A stretch of 38,124 bases of DNA, taken from positions 1-38,124 of the forward strand of contig NZ_JHWC01000014.1 in NCBI RefSeq assembly GCF_000687535.1. The letters are read 5' to 3'. The position numbers and the translations under genes were made by a program. The notes beneath the pieces are model-generated. The model worked only from the letters and a program-made list of their open reading frames with translations, did not search any database and was not told the origin of the DNA. This document shows positions 24,120-32,633 of the stretch, piece after piece. Origin of the DNA: Helicobacter rodentium ATCC 700285. GTDB taxonomy: Bacteria > Campylobacterota > Campylobacteria > Campylobacterales > Helicobacteraceae. Within the stretch, counting starts at the first letter, position 1. Every line of letters starts with the position of its first letter.

Positions 24120-24800
24120 CTACCTTTCTAAATTTTTATTAACATTGTTAATTTGTTTTTCTGTTTGTTTTTCTTTAAATTCTTTTAGTTTGTCTTTAAA
24201 ATGATTAGTGGATTTATTTTCTTGTTGTGTAGTGCTATTGTTGGTGTGATTTGTTAAAGTTTGATTAGTTTCTTTGTTGTTGTCTTGTTGGAGTTTTTCT
24301 GTAAATGAAGGGGGAAGAATCGCCCCATTTTGTGCGTAAGCCTTAAGGGCTTCATACTTATAAAGCTCTTGACCTTCTTTGCTTAAATTTTGGAGCGATA
24401 TTCTTTCTTGAGGATTGATTCTCCATATTTGGCTATCATTGAATCCATAAAGGTATCCACTCTTTTCGCCCAATCTTCTACTTCCCTCGCCCAAGCTTCT
24501 GCTTCGTCTGCTTCTCTCTTGGATAATTCCTCTAACTCGTCTAGCGAATAAATCGGAACATTCTCGTAATGCGCTTGTTTGAGTATCGGTTCTTGTAGTT
24601 GCATTGTGTATTGCATTATTTATTTCCTTACTATAATCTATACTTGCAAAAGGTATTTTAGCATTTGGTTCTGTGATATAAAATAAATTAGGATTGTTTT
24701 TATCCTGTTCTATTTTAAAGCCTGTTTCTTTTTCTATTAGTTCAATCTCTTTGTGAATTTTTATTGTTAGAGATAAAATAGTGTCAAATTTAGATTCCAT
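24120..24800 (-). CDS. Hypothetical protein with R/S-rich middle and shared C-terminal tail
   Basis: A 226-residue protein. N-terminal residues 1-65 look globular (IKIHKEIELIEKETGFKIEQ). Residues ~85-115 are unusually rich in Arg and Ser, over the stretch where another frame (24383-24616) encodes a normal-looking acidic protein. Residues 120-170 (QIWRINPQERISLQNLSKEG) look globular again. The C-terminal ~60 residues are Asn/Thr/Gln-rich and end in FKDKLKEFKEK and NLER, the tail shared by seven plasmid proteins. Its last codons (GAAAGG) double as the ribosome site of topB. No family was recognised. Confidence 0.75.
   Translation of the reverse strand: MESKFDTILSLTIKIHKEIELIEKETGFKIEQDKNNPNLFYITEPNAKIPFASIDYSKEINNAIHNATTRTDTQTSALRECSDLFARRVRGIIQERSRRSRSLGEGSRRLGEKSGYLYGFNDSQIWRINPQERISLQNLSKEGQELYKYEALKAYAQNGAILPPSFTEKLQQDNNKETNQTLTNHTNNSTTQQENKSTNHFKDKLKEFKEKQTEKQINNVNKNLER
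24383..24616 (-). CDS. Overprinted 77-residue acidic helical protein
   Basis: A same-strand frame wholly inside the gene at 24120-24800. ATG at 24616 is preceded by AAGGA eight bases upstream. The product is acidic and amphipathic (YSLDELEELSKREADEAEAW, REVEDWAKRVDTFMDSMIAK), a likely helical protein. The overlapped host frame is an Arg/Ser-rich stretch with no recognisable fold. Overprinting is favoured; a pair of sequencing frameshifts that mis-assign the middle of the host gene is the alternative. Confidence 0.55.
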   Translation of the reverse strand: MQYTMQLQEPILKQAHYENVPIYSLDELEELSKREADEAEAWAREVEDWAKRVDTFMDSMIAKYGESILKKEYRSKI

Positions 24801-25002
24801 TATTATACCCTAAATCATTATCATCTTTTTTACCCATCATTGAAGCTTGATTTGAAGTTCTTTTATTAATATTGATTCTATTTTTTTTCGTATCAAAAGA
24901 GATACTATCTTGCGCACCTATTCCAAGCTCTTTATGAAAATTTCTCGCAAGAAGAAAAATCAAATCTTCTTTACTTAGCTCTTTATCTATTCCAATTTTC
25001 AC
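24790..25002 (-). CDS. Small hypothetical protein
   Basis: A frame open from 25116, but its upstream part overlaps the preceding gene and has no ribosome site. A GTG at 25002 (VKIGIDKELSKEDLIFLLAR) is the most plausible start, giving about 70 residues with a charged helix first and an Asn/Lys-rich end; a TTG at 25020 is also possible. It overlaps the next gene by 11 bases. No family recognised. Confidence 0.45.
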   Translation of the reverse strand: MKIGIDKELSKEDLIFLLARNFHKELGIGAQDSISFDTKKNRININKRTSNQASMMGKKDDNDLGYNNGI

Positions 25003-25219
25003 CCTCTCTAAAATAGTCAAATTCTCTAGGAGTTTTTGGATAGAGAGTAAAATTGACTTTTTTATCTTGTATGGATTTTTCAAAGATAAAATCTTTGATT
25101 GCATGAAGTATCTCACTTTGTGTAAGAGGCGGATAACTATAAGTTTCTATTTCGCCATTGATAGCAACTAATTCTCGTTTATTGTCAGTATAGGTAGTAT
25201 ATGAGCAAGAAAAAGTCAT
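24983..25219 (-). CDS. Small hypothetical protein
   Basis: A 78-residue protein starting MTFSCSYTTYTDNKRELV; ATG preceded by AAAAGGAATGCAAA, a good ribosome site. Strands appear to come first and then a helix (QSEILHAIKDFIFEKS). It is the first gene after an AT-rich operator-like region (25227-25322) and heads the unit that runs through topB. No family recognised. Confidence 0.6.
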   Translation of the reverse strand: MTFSCSYTTYTDNKRELVAINGEIETYSYPPLTQSEILHAIKDFIFEKSIQDKKVNFTLYPKTPREFDYFREGENWNR

Positions 25220-25226
25220 TTTGCAT

Positions 25227-25322
25227 TCCTTTTATATTAATTTATAATTACTATTAGTTAATAATATTAACTATAAATAATTATTATTAATTTATATTAA
25301 ATAATAGTAACTAATAATATAC
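25227..25322. repeat. AT-rich region with TAGTAACTA-type boxes
   Basis: Contains AATAGTAACTAATAATATA near its right end and ACTATTAGTTAATAATATTAACTAT on the left, the same inverted boxes as at 8115-8141, 20345-20409 and 21792-21856. It lies just ahead of a minus-strand unit, so a shared operator/promoter role fits. Confidence 0.55.
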
Positions 25323-25339
25323 GCCCAAAAGGGCGCACA

Positions 25340-25960
25340 TTATCTTTCAAATCCCTTATCTTGCTTCTTTTCAGGCTCTTTGATTTCTTGAGTTTGCTGC
25401 ATTTGCTGTTCTTGCTTTTGTGCTTTCATTTCGGCTTCATTGACAACTTTAATTCCGTCATTTGAGATGACTGCTATAAATTCATTGCCTCTTTCTTTTA
25501 GCTCTTGTTTGAGCTCTTCATTGTAAAGTCTTACATTAGTTTCTAAATAATGACTTTTAGAGCCATCTTGATTTTGGCGTTCTGTAATGCCTACACCCTC
25601 AATTAATTCTTTTGCAGATTCTCGCTTCTGATTGATTGTATAGTAAAAGTAGCCTTTCTCATTTGTGTTAGAGTTTATATAAATAAAATCATCTCTATTT
25701 TGCGAGTTTGTGGGTTTTAGCACAATATTATGAGTTTTTTCATCTCTATTTACAAAAAAGTTTTTCCACTCATTATTGACTTTTGCAGAAAAGAGAACAG
25801 AACCATGTTCCATTGCGGCAACTTGTCCTGCTTCTTTAATAACATCAATCAAGGCTGTATCCACTTTTCTTTGCTGAATATCACCTTCCTTGCTTCTGTA
25901 ATTTAGTGCATTGTTAGTATCAATAACAATTTTATCATTAACCAATCGTCCGAATGCCAT
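25340..25960 (-). CDS. Hypothetical cytoplasmic accessory protein
   Basis: The start is taken as ATG 25960 (MAFGRLVNDKIVIDTNNALN), with AGGAG six bases upstream; an upstream ATG at 26074 lies inside the preceding gene and has no such site. The 206-residue product is mostly beta-strand-like in its middle (VLFSAKVNNEWKNFFVNRD) and ends with a Gln/Lys/Glu-rich tail, closing GFER. No signal peptide or membrane segment. No family recognised. It is the last gene before the AT-rich region at 25227. Confidence 0.7.
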   Translation of the reverse strand: MAFGRLVNDKIVIDTNNALNYRSKEGDIQQRKVDTALIDVIKEAGQVAAMEHGSVLFSAKVNNEWKNFFVNRDEKTHNIVLKPTNSQNRDDFIYINSNTNEKGYFYYTINQKRESAKELIEGVGITERQNQDGSKSHYLETNVRLYNEELKQELKERGNEFIAVISNDGIKVVNEAEMKAQKQEQQMQQTQEIKEPEKKQDKGFER

Positions 25961-26027
25961 TTTTATCTCCTTTATTAGAATTTTTGTTTTTTTGTTTTTT
26001 TGCGAATTTGATATATAATTATTTTGT

Positions 26028-26819
26028 TCATTCACCTCCTTGTAGTGTGATTTGAATACTATTTTTATTCTCATTAAAAATAGTTTTTTTGTTTTTTGCG
26101 AAGCTTAAGGTGAGGCTTTTATCATCTTTATTAACAGAGATAGTAGCCAAACCTTGAGTGATTGCAGCCACCCTCCCTTTTAACTTGTTATATTCTAAAT
26201 GCTTTGCATATGTAAGAGATAATAAAACCCCAAAAATAACACCCAAGCTAATAGAAGCAACACTAAAAAATACAAGAAACCATTTGGTATTTTTTGTCAT
26301 TTTTGTAAAGATTTCCGAAAATATATTAAGCTTTTGTTTTCCGTCTGCAACAAAGCCATCAAGAAATTCTTGATAGATTTGTGCATTGTGAGAAAGCTTA
26401 TATTCTACAATTTCACAAAAGCTATTAATTTGTTGGTTGTAATTTTTGAGCTTTTCATCTAAGGATATTTTTTGGATTTCATTAGCAAATTTGGCAAGAT
26501 CCTCCATAGTCTTTTTGATAGAGGCTGTTTTATGAAAAATCTCTTTTTCTTCATCGCTAGGAGGATTTTTAAAATAAGCGACAAGAGCCAAATGGATACT
26601 ATTTAATTCCGAAAAACTCTCCTCCAAATCTTTAAAAATACCATCCTCTGTATTGCTATGCGAGTTTTGCTTCCCAACATGGATTTTTCCATTGATTGTT
26701 TGCATGGTGTTTGTAAATCTTTCTAACAACTCATTAAAGTTAATTATTTCTTGTGTGCTGTTGTTTTCCTCATTTACAATTTCATAAAGACTATTTTCAT
26801 TAGAATTATTTTCATTCAT
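26028..26819 (-). CDS. Single-pass membrane protein, T4SS accessory
   Basis: A 263-residue protein. The N-terminal ~170 residues are helical and acidic. A hydrophobic segment at about residues 182-204 (WFLVFFSVASISLGVIFGVL) predicts one membrane span. The C-terminal ~55 residues contain short strands (SLTLSFAKNKKTIFNEN). No family is recognised. It follows the TrbM gene by two bases, so it is likely part of the mating apparatus or its inner-membrane regulation. Confidence 0.7.
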   Translation of the reverse strand: MNENNSNENSLYEIVNEENNSTQEIINFNELLERFTNTMQTINGKIHVGKQNSHSNTEDGIFKDLEESFSELNSIHLALVAYFKNPPSDEEKEIFHKTASIKKTMEDLAKFANEIQKISLDEKLKNYNQQINSFCEIVEYKLSHNAQIYQEFLDGFVADGKQKLNIFSEIFTKMTKNTKWFLVFFSVASISLGVIFGVLLSLTYAKHLEYNKLKGRVAAITQGLATISVNKDDKSLTLSFAKNKKTIFNENKNSIQITLQGGE

Positions 26820-26821
26820 TA

Positions 26822-27574
26822 TTACTTCTCATTAACCCAGCAATTTTTTGAAATCATTGATTTTTGATAATATCCAATATCTACTCTGTAGTATTGATTC
26901 CCTACTTGTTTTCTTTGGTTTTGAGGTAATTGCGTATATTCATATCTACTAATTTGGGCTAATTTCTCACCCTGTTCTTTTTGTGATAATGGTAGAGCAC
27001 TATAAACATCTTGTGAGACTTCTTTTAATTCATAGCCTCTTTGCCACTCATTTTTTTCGTAAAATTTAGTATCACAAGTATATTTTAGATTGTAATCAGT
27101 ATAACTTGATGTAGATAGTAATTTGCAAGAATTTGTCAATTCAGGATTTACTCTAAATCCATATACATTGACATCCCTACATTGAATGCCACTACCATCC
27201 CCATCATTTGTGCATACTTTATCCACCCTAATAACTTTATTCTCAATTCTATTATTAAGGGAGGTAACTGAGCATTCACCATCCAAATTAGCCAAAATTT
27301 CATTTTTGTATTTATACATTTCAGGATCGCTTGAAGCAACAACAGGACATAAATCCAAAAAACTTTTTCGTTTGGCAACGACTTGCGACCATTTTTTCGC
27401 ATTAATGCTAAAATATCTTGTTAAAGCTGCGCTACACTCTGCAGGTTGCACAGGTGAAGCTAAACAAAGCATTGCTTCACAAGCTAATCTAGTATCTCCA
27501 GATAATAGCTCCAACTCTATTGCATTAGCGGATACAACACCAAAAATTAAAGTAGATAAAAGAACCTTTTTCAT
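26822..27574 (-). CDS. trbM: TrbM-family conjugal transfer protein
   Basis: A 250-residue exported protein with a signal peptide (KKVLLSTLIFGVVSANA). Directly after it the TrbM signature appears: CEAMLCLASPVQPAECSAAL, then RYFSINAKKWSQVVAKRKSF and LDLCPV. The many Cys suggest disulfide bonds in the periplasm. TrbM/KikA proteins are accessories of conjugative type IV systems. The C-terminal half is a set of charged, Tyr-rich segments. It is four bases downstream of the lipoprotein gene. Confidence 0.82.
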   Translation of the reverse strand: MKKVLLSTLIFGVVSANAIELELLSGDTRLACEAMLCLASPVQPAECSAALTRYFSINAKKWSQVVAKRKSFLDLCPVVASSDPEMYKYKNEILANLDGECSVTSLNNRIENKVIRVDKVCTNDGDGSGIQCRDVNVYGFRVNPELTNSCKLLSTSSYTDYNLKYTCDTKFYEKNEWQRGYELKEVSQDVYSALPLSQKEQGEKLAQISRYEYTQLPQNQRKQVGNQYYRVDIGYYQKSMISKNCWVNEK

Positions 27575-27577
27575 TTT

Positions 27578-28012
27578 TCATTCTCCTGTATTAGTTTTGT
27601 TAAAAAATAGAATATTTACTACATTAAGTTTTTCTTCATAGGGATTGATAGGCTGTAATTCAATAGGGATAATGACTTGATTTTTAATAAAATACTCTTT
27701 GTAGTCTTTAATTAAATCTTCTCTCCCTATTAGAATCATCTTACTAGCATTGTGCGCCAAAAGAAAAGTTTTTGTTACAAGCTCATTTTGGATAAAATCA
27801 TCTCTCGTTGAATTTTTTTCAACCGTGATTTGATAAGTCCAATTTTGTGAGCTTAAAAAATCATCTTTTGGGACGAAGTTATACTGCCTTTCCAAAATAG
27901 AATTATTAATGGATAATGCAGAACCACTATCTAATTGTTTTGGTTTTGGCGCAGAACACCCTATAACCATTAACGAAGCCATAATGGCTAAACTAAGCGA
28001 CATTTTCTTCAT
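27578..28012 (-). CDS. T4SS-associated lipoprotein (Cag12-like)
   Basis: A 144-residue protein with a lipoprotein signal and lipobox VIGC (Cys near residue 19). The mature part (SKMILIGREDLIKDYKEYF, IKNQVIIPIELQPINPYEEK) resembles the Cag12 family found behind VirD4 in Campylobacterota systems; I am moderately sure of that. It overlaps the end of virD4 by 20 bases, so it is co-transcribed. It would sit in the outer membrane or periplasm. Confidence 0.7.
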   Translation of the reverse strand: MKKMSLSLAIMASLMVIGCSAPKPKQLDSGSALSINNSILERQYNFVPKDDFLSSQNWTYQITVEKNSTRDDFIQNELVTKTFLLAHNASKMILIGREDLIKDYKEYFIKNQVIIPIELQPINPYEEKLNVVNILFFNKTNTGE

Positions 28013-29804
28013 TGTCTTCTCCTATAATTTGAATTTTAACTTTGCATTCTCCTTGTAAGATTGCATTTTCTAGTTGCTCTCTTGTTGGTATTTTTTTGAT
28101 TGCTGCTAAGCTTTTTGAAATCGCTTTAAATTTATCCATAAAATAAGAATCGGAATAATAGAAAGCTTTATTGCATAAAATAGGTTTGCCACTATCAATT
28201 GTGATAAGCTCATTTTCAAATGACATTTCTCGTAATTCTTGCGGTAGCATTAAAGCCCTACTTGCTTCACTAATGCTTCTTGAGCCGCCCCCATTACCGC
28301 CTGAATTTATGCTTCTTGAGCTTGTCTTAAAAGTCGTGTTACCTAGAATCTTAGAAATAGCTTCCGCGTCTTCTTGCTCTCTTGGAGCATAGAAAATTTG
28401 ACAAGCATGATTTGTTAGTAATGTTTTAGCTCCCTCTTTGCCATAGCCTAAAGGTGGCTGCGTTTCTAGCTGCGATAAAGATTGATAGATTGTTAATAAT
28501 CTTAGATTGTATCCAGCAATGAAACTTACAGAGGTTTGCAAGATTTGAATTCTTCCGGGTGCTGTAAATTCGTCCATTAAAAGCAAACAAGAATATTTCA
28601 AATCTTTATTCTTTTGTGGTAATTCTTTGGTATTTAACAAAATAAGTTGCGACCAAAAAATATTTAAAATAAATTGTGCATTTGCTAATTGATCAGGAGT
28701 AATGCCAATGTAGATTGTCATTTTCTTTTTGCGCAAATCTCTTAAATCAAAATCGCTTGTTTCTGTGCTTAATTTCAATGTTTCGCTTTCAAAGGGAACA
28801 AGAGGCGCATTAAAAGAACTCATTACGCCTGATTTTGTAGCATCAGAGCTAATGTTAAAATAGGTTTCTAAGCGTCTTTTTGTGGCGTCATCTAAAACTT
28901 CACAATGCACTAAAAAGTTATAGGTATCATCAAAGCCTTGTATTGCTTGATTTTCATTTTTAATAGATAGCCCTTTTGAAAGCTGTAAAATATTATAAAA
29001 ATTAAACTCTCCTATTTTTATTTCAAAAGCTCTTTGGAAGTCTTTTCCAATATTGCTTAATTGCAAATCACGCCACATATAGCATAATCCGACAAATAAG
29101 TTTTGCGCTAATCCATTAAAGAATTTGGAAGTTGAATCCCCATCGAGCGGATAAAGAATGTTAGCTAAGTCCATTAATTGACTATCGCAATGCTCCTTAT
29201 CACTCATATCAATATAAGTAAGCGGATTATAACGATGAGTTTGTCTTGAAAATGGATTAAAGAGATAGACTTCTTGCCCTAAAACTTCTTTTCTGTATTT
29301 GCTTGTGTAGTCAAAACATTCTTGTTTAATGTCTTGCACGACTGCGCTTTCTGCCCATTCTAGTAAGTTTGGTATAACAATACCTACACCTTTACCGCTT
29401 CTTGTAGGAGCTCCTAACGCCACAAATTGCTGACCCCCAAATCTTAAAAATTTACCTTTATATTTTCCGATGATAATGCCCTTATCATTAAATAACTTCA
29501 TCTGCTTAATCTCGTTATTATTGGCAAATCTAGCTTCACCAAATTGCGATTTTTTGGTTTTTAGAGATAACACCAAAGCGGTAAAAGCAATCAAGCAAAT
29601 TCCAAATGTAACACCTAAAGAAAGCCATATTTTTGGGTAACCATTACTAATTGCTTGAAAAGTGAAATTAATGTTGTAAATTTCAAGAGCTTTGACTATT
29701 TTTACTTTATTCAAAAAGAAAAAAATAATCGGTGTTAGTAAGTAAGTGAGAATAAAACTTGTTATAACAAGAAAAATAATTTGAATATTTCTTTTATTTT
29801 GCAT
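27993..29804 (-). CDS. virD4: VirD4/TraG coupling protein
   Basis: A 603-residue protein. Two N-terminal membrane segments (about residues 8-30 and 57-80) precede the ATPase domain: Walker A GAPTRSGKGVG near residue 135, and Walker B CLLLMDEFTAPG near 410. GKEGAKTLLTNHACQIFYAPRE near 470 is typical of TraG/VirD4. The protein links the relaxosome and other substrates to the secretion channel at the inner membrane. It starts directly after the stop of Rha-2 (CGATAGATG). If the shared C-terminal tails of this plasmid are secretion signals, this is the protein expected to read them. Confidence 0.95.
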   Translation of the reverse strand: MQNKRNIQIIFLVITSFILTYLLTPIIFFFLNKVKIVKALEIYNINFTFQAISNGYPKIWLSLGVTFGICLIAFTALVLSLKTKKSQFGEARFANNNEIKQMKLFNDKGIIIGKYKGKFLRFGGQQFVALGAPTRSGKGVGIVIPNLLEWAESAVVQDIKQECFDYTSKYRKEVLGQEVYLFNPFSRQTHRYNPLTYIDMSDKEHCDSQLMDLANILYPLDGDSTSKFFNGLAQNLFVGLCYMWRDLQLSNIGKDFQRAFEIKIGEFNFYNILQLSKGLSIKNENQAIQGFDDTYNFLVHCEVLDDATKRRLETYFNISSDATKSGVMSSFNAPLVPFESETLKLSTETSDFDLRDLRKKKMTIYIGITPDQLANAQFILNIFWSQLILLNTKELPQKNKDLKYSCLLLMDEFTAPGRIQILQTSVSFIAGYNLRLLTIYQSLSQLETQPPLGYGKEGAKTLLTNHACQIFYAPREQEDAEAISKILGNTTFKTSSRSINSGGNGGGSRSISEASRALMLPQELREMSFENELITIDSGKPILCNKAFYYSDSYFMDKFKAISKSLAAIKKIPTREQLENAILQGECKVKIQIIGEDNEENVA

Positions 29805-30440
29805 CTATCGCTCCAAGTCTTGATTTTTAATAGTTTTATTTGCACTAAAATTTTGCATTTTTTCTTGAAAAAATGCTTTATTTTTACTTGCCATTGGGTC
29901 TTTTGGTTTGCCGCCGACTTCATAATAATGAGAAAAAATGATTTGATTATTTTGATTTCTATCTTTAAGCGTAATATCAACACTAAAATCTTCTTGTGGA
30001 AGTTTTTTATAAAGCTCACTCATTATTTCTGTAAGATATTTGTTGGGGCTATGTATTTCTTGGGTAATAACTTGTTCCATTTTATTAAAAGCATTAATAA
30101 ATGAAACTTTCCATATATCAGCTTTCTTGCCTGTAAGCCCCATTGCTATAAAAGAAAAACCATCACGAGTGAGTTTATAGCAAGGCAAGACCCTGCCCGT
30201 GCTATCTTTATACTCACTGAGCCGAAAATTCGGCTCAGTAAAATCTTGAATTTCTTTATTCTTTAATTTTTCATTGACTAAATCTAAAATATGCGTATGC
30301 CTTTTTTCAAATACCCTTGCTATATCCAAACTCGTGCAAAATATTTGGTTATTTTGAGTAGTAAATTCCACCTCTTTATCGTTTATATTTACAAGGTTTG
30401 CATTTGTTGCTTTTTTATCTTGTGTTTTAATTTGCCACAT
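29805..30440 (-). CDS. Rha-family protein 2, with shared C-terminal tail
   Basis: A 211-residue protein. Residues ~25-120 are a Rha (phage regulatory protein) domain: QIFCTSLDIARVFEKRHTHI, a short linker, then LTRDGFSFIAMGLTGKKAD and INAFNKME. Its paralogue at 37299-37856 has the same domain but ends at 185 residues. This one adds a tail with FQEKMQNFS and DLER, the C-terminal motif shared by seven plasmid proteins. Rha domains are found in phage regulators and probably bind DNA. It lies between virB11 and virD4. A perfect 11-bp-arm palindrome is embedded in its coding DNA (30216-30239). Confidence 0.85.
   Translation of the reverse strand: MWQIKTQDKKATNANLVNINDKEVEFTTQNNQIFCTSLDIARVFEKRHTHILDLVNEKLKNKEIQDFTEPNFRLSEYKDSTGRVLPCYKLTRDGFSFIAMGLTGKKADIWKVSFINAFNKMEQVITQEIHSPNKYLTEIMSELYKKLPQEDFSVDITLKDRNQNNQIIFSHYYEVGGKPKDPMASKNKAFFQEKMQNFSANKTIKNQDLER
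30216..30239. repeat. Coding-region hairpin in Rha-2
   Basis: Arms ACTGAGCCGAA and TTCGGCTCAGT separated by AA form a perfect palindrome, much richer in G+C than the gene around it. The paralogous Rha-1 gene has the corresponding hairpin at 37662-37685 with compensated base changes. Confidence 0.75.
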
Positions 30441-30450
30441 AAATATTTCC

Positions 30451-31446
30451 TTATTTGGTGTTTTCTATTTCTTTGAAATAGATTCCATTAATGCGTCTTT
30501 TTCCATGATGTGCGTGGATATGCACAACAATATCTATTAAATCTTTAAGGGTTTTTTGGATGATTTCAAAAGGCACACATTGTCCTTGTGGATTCTGCAA
30601 AGTCATTAAAGCAAGTCGCGTAAATGTTTCTTCAGGGCTTCCTGCGTGGCAGCTTGTAATGCTGCCTCCATGACCACTTGCTAAAACATTGATAAAATCA
30701 TAAGTTTCAGCACCCCTAAGCTCTGCTAATAAAATCCTATCAGGCTTCATTCTTAAACAAGATTTTAAAAGCGTTGCAGAATTTAGAAAATCTGTGCTTT
30801 TTGCTTCGGAAGGATAGAATAATTGCACGAAGTTTTTGTGTTCATAGAATTTAATCTCCTCAACATCCTCAATGGTAATAATCCTATCTTCAAGGCTTAT
30901 AAAATCAATCAAAGTTTTCATAAAGGTAGTTTTTCCACTACCTGTTTCACCAGCAATAATGATGTTCTTGCCAAATCCAACAGCCTTAGAAATAAAACTT
31001 TGATAATCTTTTGCTTCATAAAGCTTGATTAATTCCTTATCGCTTGGTTTAATTTCATTAGTATTGGGATTTAAATCTTCAAAAAGACCACTTTTAACAT
31101 GATCTTCCATTTTAAAGCGAGTTTTACTCGGCTTTCTAATGGTAATAGAAATGTGTTCATTTTTTGTAGCAGGAGGAATGACAATTTGCATACGCTCTCC
31201 GCCTACTAAAATACAGCTAAGAATCGGGCGTGCTACATCAATCTTATCTTTTTTAAAAGCAGCCGCCGCAGTTGCAAAATGGCTTGCTCTCTCAAAGTCA
31301 AGTTCAGTAGTTACAGATTGCCAAAATCCTTTTGAGTTTTGTATCCAAATTTTATCATCCCCATTGTAGCAGATTTCATTAATGCTATCGTCTTTTAAAA
31401 ATTCCCCAAAATATTGTTGCGTATATTTATCTAATGTGATTGACAT
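30451..31446 (-). CDS. virB11: VirB11 secretion ATPase
   Basis: The start is taken as ATG 31446 (MSITLDKYTQQYFGEF) with AAGGA upstream; a longer open frame to 31551 lies inside virB10. The 331-residue product has Walker A GETGSGKTTF near residue 165, the Asp box IITIEDVEEIKF near 190, Walker B-type RILLAELRGAETYDF near 230 and the His box GHGGSITSCHAGS near 255, all typical of VirB11 hexameric ATPases, which work at the cytoplasmic face of the channel. It overlaps virB10 by 20 bases. Confidence 0.95.
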   Translation of the reverse strand: MSITLDKYTQQYFGEFLKDDSINEICYNGDDKIWIQNSKGFWQSVTTELDFERASHFATAAAAFKKDKIDVARPILSCILVGGERMQIVIPPATKNEHISITIRKPSKTRFKMEDHVKSGLFEDLNPNTNEIKPSDKELIKLYEAKDYQSFISKAVGFGKNIIIAGETGSGKTTFMKTLIDFISLEDRIITIEDVEEIKFYEHKNFVQLFYPSEAKSTDFLNSATLLKSCLRMKPDRILLAELRGAETYDFINVLASGHGGSITSCHAGSPEETFTRLALMTLQNPQGQCVPFEIIQKTLKDLIDIVVHIHAHHGKRRINGIYFKEIENTK

Positions 31447-32605
31447 TCTTTTTCCTTGTGAGCTTATAAACTTTTGAAAAATCAATATCTTTATTGACAT
31501 AAACGCCAACCAAATCACCATGATTTTTGTAAAGTGTGGGTTTAATATCAATCATTTTTTCTAAAGCAGTATTGGCAATTTCATTAATATTATCCCTTGT
31601 GTTTTGACTATAATTGTAATAGTTGTTGCCATTGCCATTGTTTTTGCTTAATTGATCGGCTAAAATAGCCATTCCATCATCAATCATTGAAAGCAAAATC
31701 GCAGAACCAAAGCGTTTAAGATAGTGATGATCTACCCAGCCGGGCATACCACTAGCTCCTAGCTCATCAGTAGCACCCGAATACACAGGAATAATAATGT
31801 TATTAGGCGTTCTAATTTCCTGCCAAATTACAAAAAGCCTATCCATTCCATCATCAATTTGACCCGCATTAAATGTTCCTGTAATCGTGCTACCTTTTTC
31901 AATTAAAAGTGTGTTTCCATTTGCAGAATAAACATCGTTTGAAACAATACAAGCAATTCCGCCTTTAATAGAGCTTACAAGTTTTGTTTTTAAGGCGCAG
32001 CCTATATAAGTGCCTTTAGGAAGGAGTAAGTTTTGATCAAATTCACTCAATTTTGCAATGGTTGGTGTAAAAACTTCTCCTACAAAATCTCCCCCACCTT
32101 GTAAGCTATTAGGATTTTGTAAAGCACCAGCACCATTTTGTCCAAACTCAAACACCGTATTTGGTTTTTCTCCGAATTCTCCCCCAGCTCCAGCTCCAAC
32201 GCCACCCCCAAAATTCCCATTGCTAGATGAAGCAACAACAGTGATTCCAGCACCTTTGATAATTCTAGGTTTTGGTGGTTTTGGTTCAAAAATTGGCACT
32301 TCTTGCTGTTTGGGTTCTTGCGCGATGAGTTCGTCAAATGTTTTTTGTGGAGCAGGTGGGACAAATTCTTTTTGTTTTACGCTTTGCGCTAAATCTTTAT
32401 TGTCTTCTTTTGGTGTTTCTTCAACGCCATCATTCCTGCTTAAAAAAGAATTTAAGAAATAAACCATTAATACAATGAGCAATAAACCACCAATGGCGAA
32501 AATACCATAGCCTTGTATTTTCTTAAGGTGATCTTTTTGGCTATTTAATTCTGTTGTATGATTTTCAAAATCATTGTTTAAAGCGTCTTGTTCTTTATCG
32601 TGCAT
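31427..32605 (-). CDS. virB10: VirB10 channel core protein
   Basis: A 392-residue protein. A single membrane span at about residues 34-51 (IFAIGGLLLIVLMVYFL) is followed by a Pro/Glu/Lys-rich linker (PPAPQKTFDEL, PKPPKPRI) and a Gly-rich stretch. The C-terminal half is the VirB10/TrbI beta-barrel domain (LPKGTYIGCALKTKLVSS, LIEKGSTITGTFNAGQI, AILLSMIDDGM), which spans the periplasm and forms the outer-membrane pore. Its start lies about 340 bp from the end of virB9; that gap holds a toxin-antitoxin locus on the other strand. Its ribosome site AAGGA lies next to the opposite-strand antitoxin promoter. Confidence 0.93.
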   Translation of the reverse strand: MHDKEQDALNNDFENHTTELNSQKDHLKKIQGYGIFAIGGLLLIVLMVYFLNSFLSRNDGVEETPKEDNKDLAQSVKQKEFVPPAPQKTFDELIAQEPKQQEVPIFEPKPPKPRIIKGAGITVVASSSNGNFGGGVGAGAGGEFGEKPNTVFEFGQNGAGALQNPNSLQGGGDFVGEVFTPTIAKLSEFDQNLLLPKGTYIGCALKTKLVSSIKGGIACIVSNDVYSANGNTLLIEKGSTITGTFNAGQIDDGMDRLFVIWQEIRTPNNIIIPVYSGATDELGASGMPGWVDHHYLKRFGSAILLSMIDDGMAILADQLSKNNGNGNNYYNYSQNTRDNINEIANTALEKMIDIKPTLYKNHGDLVGVYVNKDIDFSKVYKLTRKKNVNHIR

Positions 32606-32633
32606 ATTCTCTATTTCCTTATCATTTTTGTGC

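Noticed and set aside
27148-27402. 84-codon same-strand frame inside trbM
   Set aside because: No Shine-Dalgarno before its ATG; TrbM is well supported by its Cys pattern.
31447-31551. N-terminal extension of VirB11 from an upstream ATG
   Set aside because: It lies inside virB10, has no ribosome site, and the usual VirB11 start is at 31446.
32080-32364. 94-codon same-strand frame inside virB10
   Set aside because: No ribosome site; it arises from the Pro/Gly-rich linker of VirB10 read in another frame. Unlike the three accepted overprints, the composition is that of a shadow.
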